Assembly (NCBI RefSeq): GCF_045209745.1
Contig: NZ_CP109273.1
Coordinates: forward strand, 3,720,001-3,784,000
DNA length: 64,000 bases
Direction: 5' to 3'
Source: Micromonospora sp045209745
GTDB taxonomy: Bacteria; Actinomycetota; Actinomycetes; Mycobacteriales; Micromonosporaceae
Position numbers and translations under genes: made by a program. Positions 61,297 through 64,000 of the stretch are shown here, in pieces (position 1 is the stretch's first letter; every line of letters begins with the position of its first letter). Below the pieces are notes generated by a model. It saw nothing but the letters and a program-made list of their open reading frames with translations. It was not told the DNA's origin and ran no database searches.

Positions 61297-61517
61297 ACCG
61301 GGGTCGCCAACTGTCCAGATGGCGGGAACCACGAGCAGCATATGGACCTGAACGATAGCTTGGGAGATGGCCGGTGTCGCCTTGCGGCGCAGGTCGTGGG
61401 CGGTGGTGCAACACCTCGCGCCGCTTCCCTCCAGGGTCGGACCGACCCGGGCTCACGCTGCCCAGCCGGCTGCTCCGGTAACCCCGGACCGCCGTGGGGC
61501 GCTCAGCACGACCGCCC

Positions 61518-61546
61518 GTGAGGGCCGCCGCGTGTCGGCGGCTCAC
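61518..61546 (+). promoter_or_regulatory. Hairpin before the 29-residue gene
   Basis: GTGAG..CCGCCG pairs with CGGCGG..CTCAC around a short loop, immediately upstream of the GGAAGGAG ribosome site. It could regulate translation of the small gene. The rest of 61297-61566 has no gene and shows no match I recognise. Confidence 0.4.
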
Positions 61547-61566
61547 GCCCTGGAAGGAGCGCCACC

Positions 61567-61656
61567 ATGCCGAACAAGCCCAAGCCCGAGACCACCGACG
61601 ACGCCCGCGAGCAGGCCCGCCGCGCGCTGCAGACGTCGATGGACACCCGTCAGTGA
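61567..61656 (+). CDS. 29-residue small protein
   Basis: MPNKPKPETTDDAREQARRA then LQTSMDTRQ, 29 residues, with a strong GGAAGGAG site 7 bp before the ATG. Charged, probably helical, no membrane segment or Cys. Below most gene-caller cut-offs. Supported by the ribosome site and by coding-like codon use; no homologue named. Confidence 0.55.
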   Translation: MPNKPKPETTDDAREQARRALQTSMDTRQ

Positions 61657-61690
61657 CCCGACCCGTCCGGCAGTGATCCCCCGGGTCAAT

Positions 61691-61711
61691 GCGCCCGCCG
61701 GAGGTGGGCGC
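61691..61711 (+). terminator. Weak hairpin after small gene
   Basis: GCGCCC and GGGCGC pair about a 9-nt loop, followed by TTC only. A short, weak terminator candidate. Confidence 0.4.
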
Positions 61712-61726
61712 TTCACGGCGTGCCTC

Positions 61727-61781
61727 TGGAGCTGAATCGTTTACGACATCGAGACGTGATTCGTCTACGACATCAGCTCCA
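61727..61781. repeat. Intergenic repeat with TGGAGCTGA arms
   Basis: TGGAGCTGA and TCAGCTCCA form the outer arms; inside, TCGTTTACGACATC and TCGTCTACGACATC are direct near-repeats 24 bp apart. The remainder of 61657-61935 shows no gene. Confidence 0.7.
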
Positions 61782-61935
61782 AAGCCTCTGACCAGAGGCC
61801 CGCTCCCGGCCGGCCCGACTGCCCGACGGTAGGCGCTGCCCGGGGAACCGCGACGAGCCTGAGCGCCACCCACCGACGGAGTAAGCAGTCGGCGGGATTG
61901 CGATCCTTACCGCGCTCGTGCCAGGATCGGCGGCG

Positions 61936-63261
61936 ATGAGTCAGACCGCCGCCACCATCCACCGATCCGCCTCGCCTCGGCGGATCGCCAGCCTCGCACT
62001 GCCGGCCCTCGTGGTGCTCGCCGCTGAGCCGCTCTACGTGCTGGTCGACACCGCCGTGGTCGGCCACCTCGGCCGGGTTCCGCTCGCCGCGCTCGCCGTC
62101 GGCGGCACCGTGATGACGCTCACCGCGTGGGTCGGCACCGTGGTCGCGTACGGCACCACCGGGCGCGCGGCCCGCCGCTTCGGCGCCGGTGACCGGGCAG
62201 CCGCCGTGGCCGAAGGTGTCCAGTCGTCCTGGCTGGCGTTCGGTGTCGGTCTGCTGATCGCGATCGGCATGCAGTTCGGCGGGGGCGCGCTCGCGCGTAC
62301 CCTCGCCGGCGGTGGTGGCGAGGTGGCCGACGCCGCCGCGCACTGGCTGCGGATCGCGGCCCTCGGCGCCCCCGGCCTGCTGCTCGCCGCCGCCGGCAAC
62401 GGCTGGCTGCGCGGTGTGCAGGACACTCGCCGCCCGTTGGTCTTCGTGCTCGGCCCCAACCTGCTCTCCGCGCTGCTCTGCCCGCTGCTGGTCTATCCCG
62501 GCGGGTTGGGCCTGATCGGCTCGGCGGTGGCCAACGTCGTCGCGCAGACGCTCTGCGGGGTGCTCTTCGCCGCTGCGCTGGTTGTCGAGCGGGTGTCGCT
62601 GCGGCCCCGGCCCCGAGTGATCCGCCAGCAGTTGGTGCTCAGCCGGGACCTGCTGATCCGTGGCCTGGCGTTCCAGGCCAGCTTCCTCTCCGCGACCGCC
62701 GTCGCCGCCCGCTTCGGCGCCGCCGCCGTCGGCGCCCACCAGATCGCCCTGCAACTCTGGTTCTTCACCGCGCTGGTGCTCGACGCCCTCGCCATCGCCG
62801 CGCAGTCCCTGGTCGGTGCCGCGCTCGGCGCCGGCGACGACGCGGGCGCGCGGGCGCTCGCCCGCCGGGTCGGGCTGCTCGGCGGCGTCTGCGGCGTCGG
62901 TTTCGCGCTGCTCGTCGCCGCCGGCGCCGGCGTCGTGCCGTCGTGGTTCAGCTCCGATCAAGGGGTACGCGAGCAGGCCATGGTGGCCTGGCCGTGGTTC
63001 GTCGTCATGCTGCCGCTGGCCGGGGTGGTGTTCGCCCTCGACGGCGTGCTGATCGGCGCCGGCGACGTGCGTTACCTGCGCAACCTCACGATCGTGGCGG
63101 CGCTCGGCGGCTTCCTGCCGGCCATCTGGCTGGCGTACGTGCTCGATCTCGGGCTGGGCGGCATCTGGGCCGGGCTCACCCTGTTCGTGGTGATCCGGCT
63201 GGTCGCCCTGCTGCTGCGACTGCGCAACGGCAGCTGGGCGGTGACCGGCGCGGTCCGCTGA
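61936..63261 (+). CDS. MATE-family efflux transporter (DinF-like)
   Basis: 441 residues, 12 membrane helices in two halves. N-terminal half begins IASLALPALVVLAAEPLYVLVDTAVVGHLGRVPLAALAVG, the DinF branch signature; second half includes GAHQIALQLWFFTALVLDALAIAAQSLVGAALG. Exports drugs or oxidised compounds using Na+ or H+. ATG 61936 preferred to GTG 61918 because of AGGA spacing. It lies between the DHH phosphoesterase and truB, as in related genomes. Confidence 0.93.
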   Translation: MSQTAATIHRSASPRRIASLALPALVVLAAEPLYVLVDTAVVGHLGRVPLAALAVGGTVMTLTAWVGTVVAYGTTGRAARRFGAGDRAAAVAEGVQSSWLAFGVGLLIAIGMQFGGGALARTLAGGGGEVADAAAHWLRIAALGAPGLLLAAAGNGWLRGVQDTRRPLVFVLGPNLLSALLCPLLVYPGGLGLIGSAVANVVAQTLCGVLFAAALVVERVSLRPRPRVIRQQLVLSRDLLIRGLAFQASFLSATAVAARFGAAAVGAHQIALQLWFFTALVLDALAIAAQSLVGAALGAGDDAGARALARRVGLLGGVCGVGFALLVAAGAGVVPSWFSSDQGVREQAMVAWPWFVVMLPLAGVVFALDGVLIGAGDVRYLRNLTIVAALGGFLPAIWLAYVLDLGLGGIWAGLTLFVVIRLVALLLRLRNGSWAVTGAVR

Positions 63262-63344
63262 GGGGCTCTGGCGCTGCCGGTCTGGCGCTGGTCGCTCGGG
63301 TCACGCCGGGCGTGCCCACGCACTCCGGGGTACGGGCCGTCTGG

Positions 63345-63358
63345 CAGGCTTGGCCGAC
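63345..63358 (+). promoter_or_regulatory. -10 element of truB
   Basis: CAGGCT lies 8 bp before the GTG of truB and there is no ribosome site, suggesting a leaderless start. Confidence 0.4.
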
Positions 63359-64000
63359 GTGAGCATCGATGGTCTGATCGTGGTCGACAAGTCCGGCGGC
63401 ATGACGTCGCACGACGTGGTGGCGCGGATCCGCCGGCTGGCGAAGACCCGGCGGGTCGGGCACGGCGGCACCCTCGACCCGATGGCCACCGGTGTGCTGG
63501 TGATCGGCGTGGGCCGGGCCACCCGCCTGCTGACCTATGTGATCGGCGCGGGCAAGAGCTACACCGGCACCATCCGGCTCGGCCAGGCCACCGTCACCGA
63601 CGACGCCGAGGGCGACGTGATCGCCACCGTGCCGGCCGGTCAGGTCACCGACGAGGCGATCCGGTCGGCGCTGGGCGCGCTCAGCGGCGAGGTCGACCAG
63701 GTGCCGAGCGCGGTCAGCGCCATCAAGATCGACGGACAGCGCGCGTACAAGCGGGTCCGTGACGGGGAGAGCGTCGAGTTGCCCGCACGGCGGGTCACCA
63801 TCTCCCGGTTGGAGGTGCTGGCGATCCGCCGCACCGAGCCGGACGTGGTGGACGTGGATGTGGACGTGACCTGCTCCTCCGGCACGTACATCCGGGCCAT
63901 CGCCCGGGACGCGGGCCTGGCGCTCGGTGTCGGTGGGCACCTGACGGCGTTGCGGCGGACCGCGGTGGGTGGCTTCACCCTCGCCGAGGCGGCAACCCTC
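63359..64000 (+). CDS. truB: tRNA pseudouridine-55 synthase (3' end missing)
   Basis: Makes pseudouridine 55 in the T-arm of tRNAs. The first 214 codons are in the window: GLIVVDKSGGMTSHDVVARIRRL, catalytic Asp in GHGGTLDPMATGVL, and SAVSAIKIDGQRAYKRVRDGE. The catalytic core looks complete; the C-terminal domain is cut off. Follows the infB-rbfA block as usual. Confidence 0.96.
   Translation, partial: MSIDGLIVVDKSGGMTSHDVVARIRRLAKTRRVGHGGTLDPMATGVLVIGVGRATRLLTYVIGAGKSYTGTIRLGQATVTDDAEGDVIATVPAGQVTDEAIRSALGALSGEVDQVPSAVSAIKIDGQRAYKRVRDGESVELPARRVTISRLEVLAIRRTEPDVVDVDVDVTCSSGTYIRAIARDAGLALGVGGHLTALRRTAVGGFTLAEAATL

Overview
The window is very GC-rich chromosomal DNA from an actinobacterium, most likely Micromonospora or a close relative in Micromonosporaceae. 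The reasons are the codon usage, frequent GTG starts, the WhiJ-like XRE/DUF397 pair, DUF574 and DUF998 proteins, F420- and mycothiol-type enzymes, and housekeeping synteny like that of Mycobacterium and Streptomyces. No rRNA, tRNA, CRISPR array, transposase or phage gene was seen. Both ends cut genes: rpsB lacks its 5' end and truB its 3' end.

Layout. The housekeeping backbone runs left to right on the + strand in blocks: (1) rpsB-tsf, pyrH-frr, cdsA, rlmN and a two-domain DivIVA-like protein (1-7505); (2) the MEP/isoprenoid genes dxr and ispG flanking a site-2 protease (16711-20354), followed by a DUF4081-type GNAT; (3) map with a VIT-family transporter (45003-46570); (4) rimP-nusA-ylxR-infB-DUF503-rbfA-DHH phosphoesterase, a MATE exporter and truB (53315-64000).

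Accessory DNA fills the gaps. 7591-16667 holds a metallo-beta-lactamase/Rieske protein, a desaturase-like flavoprotein, a YihY protein, and a patchy area with gene fragments, an XRE-DUF397 pair, a lower-GC orphan gene and a Uma2-family gene. 20443-44993 holds a PadR/MFS pair, a secreted transglycosylase-like protein behind three SigR-type promoter matches, a large fused ABC exporter, an ene-reductase, a dicarboxylate symporter, a GST-like reductase, a thiolase, and a methyltransferase/GGDEF-EAL/DUF456 run. It also holds a five-gene amine-catabolism cluster: permease, glutamine-synthetase-like ligase, aldehyde dehydrogenase, SDR and gamma-glutamyl hydrolase. 46577-53241 holds a PadR-controlled FtsX-type ABC exporter and a lipoprotein/ferritin-like pair.

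The amine cluster reads as one pathway: import the amine, gamma-glutamylate it, oxidise it and release glutamate. The intergenic spaces carry several classes of inverted repeat, one of them (GATCTTGCACTT arms) present twice. The strongest unexplained signals are the triple GGAAT-N18-GTT promoter array, the repeat families, and a deleted oxidase-family pseudogene at 44370-44511. I did not see a clearly new multi-gene defence or biosynthetic system.
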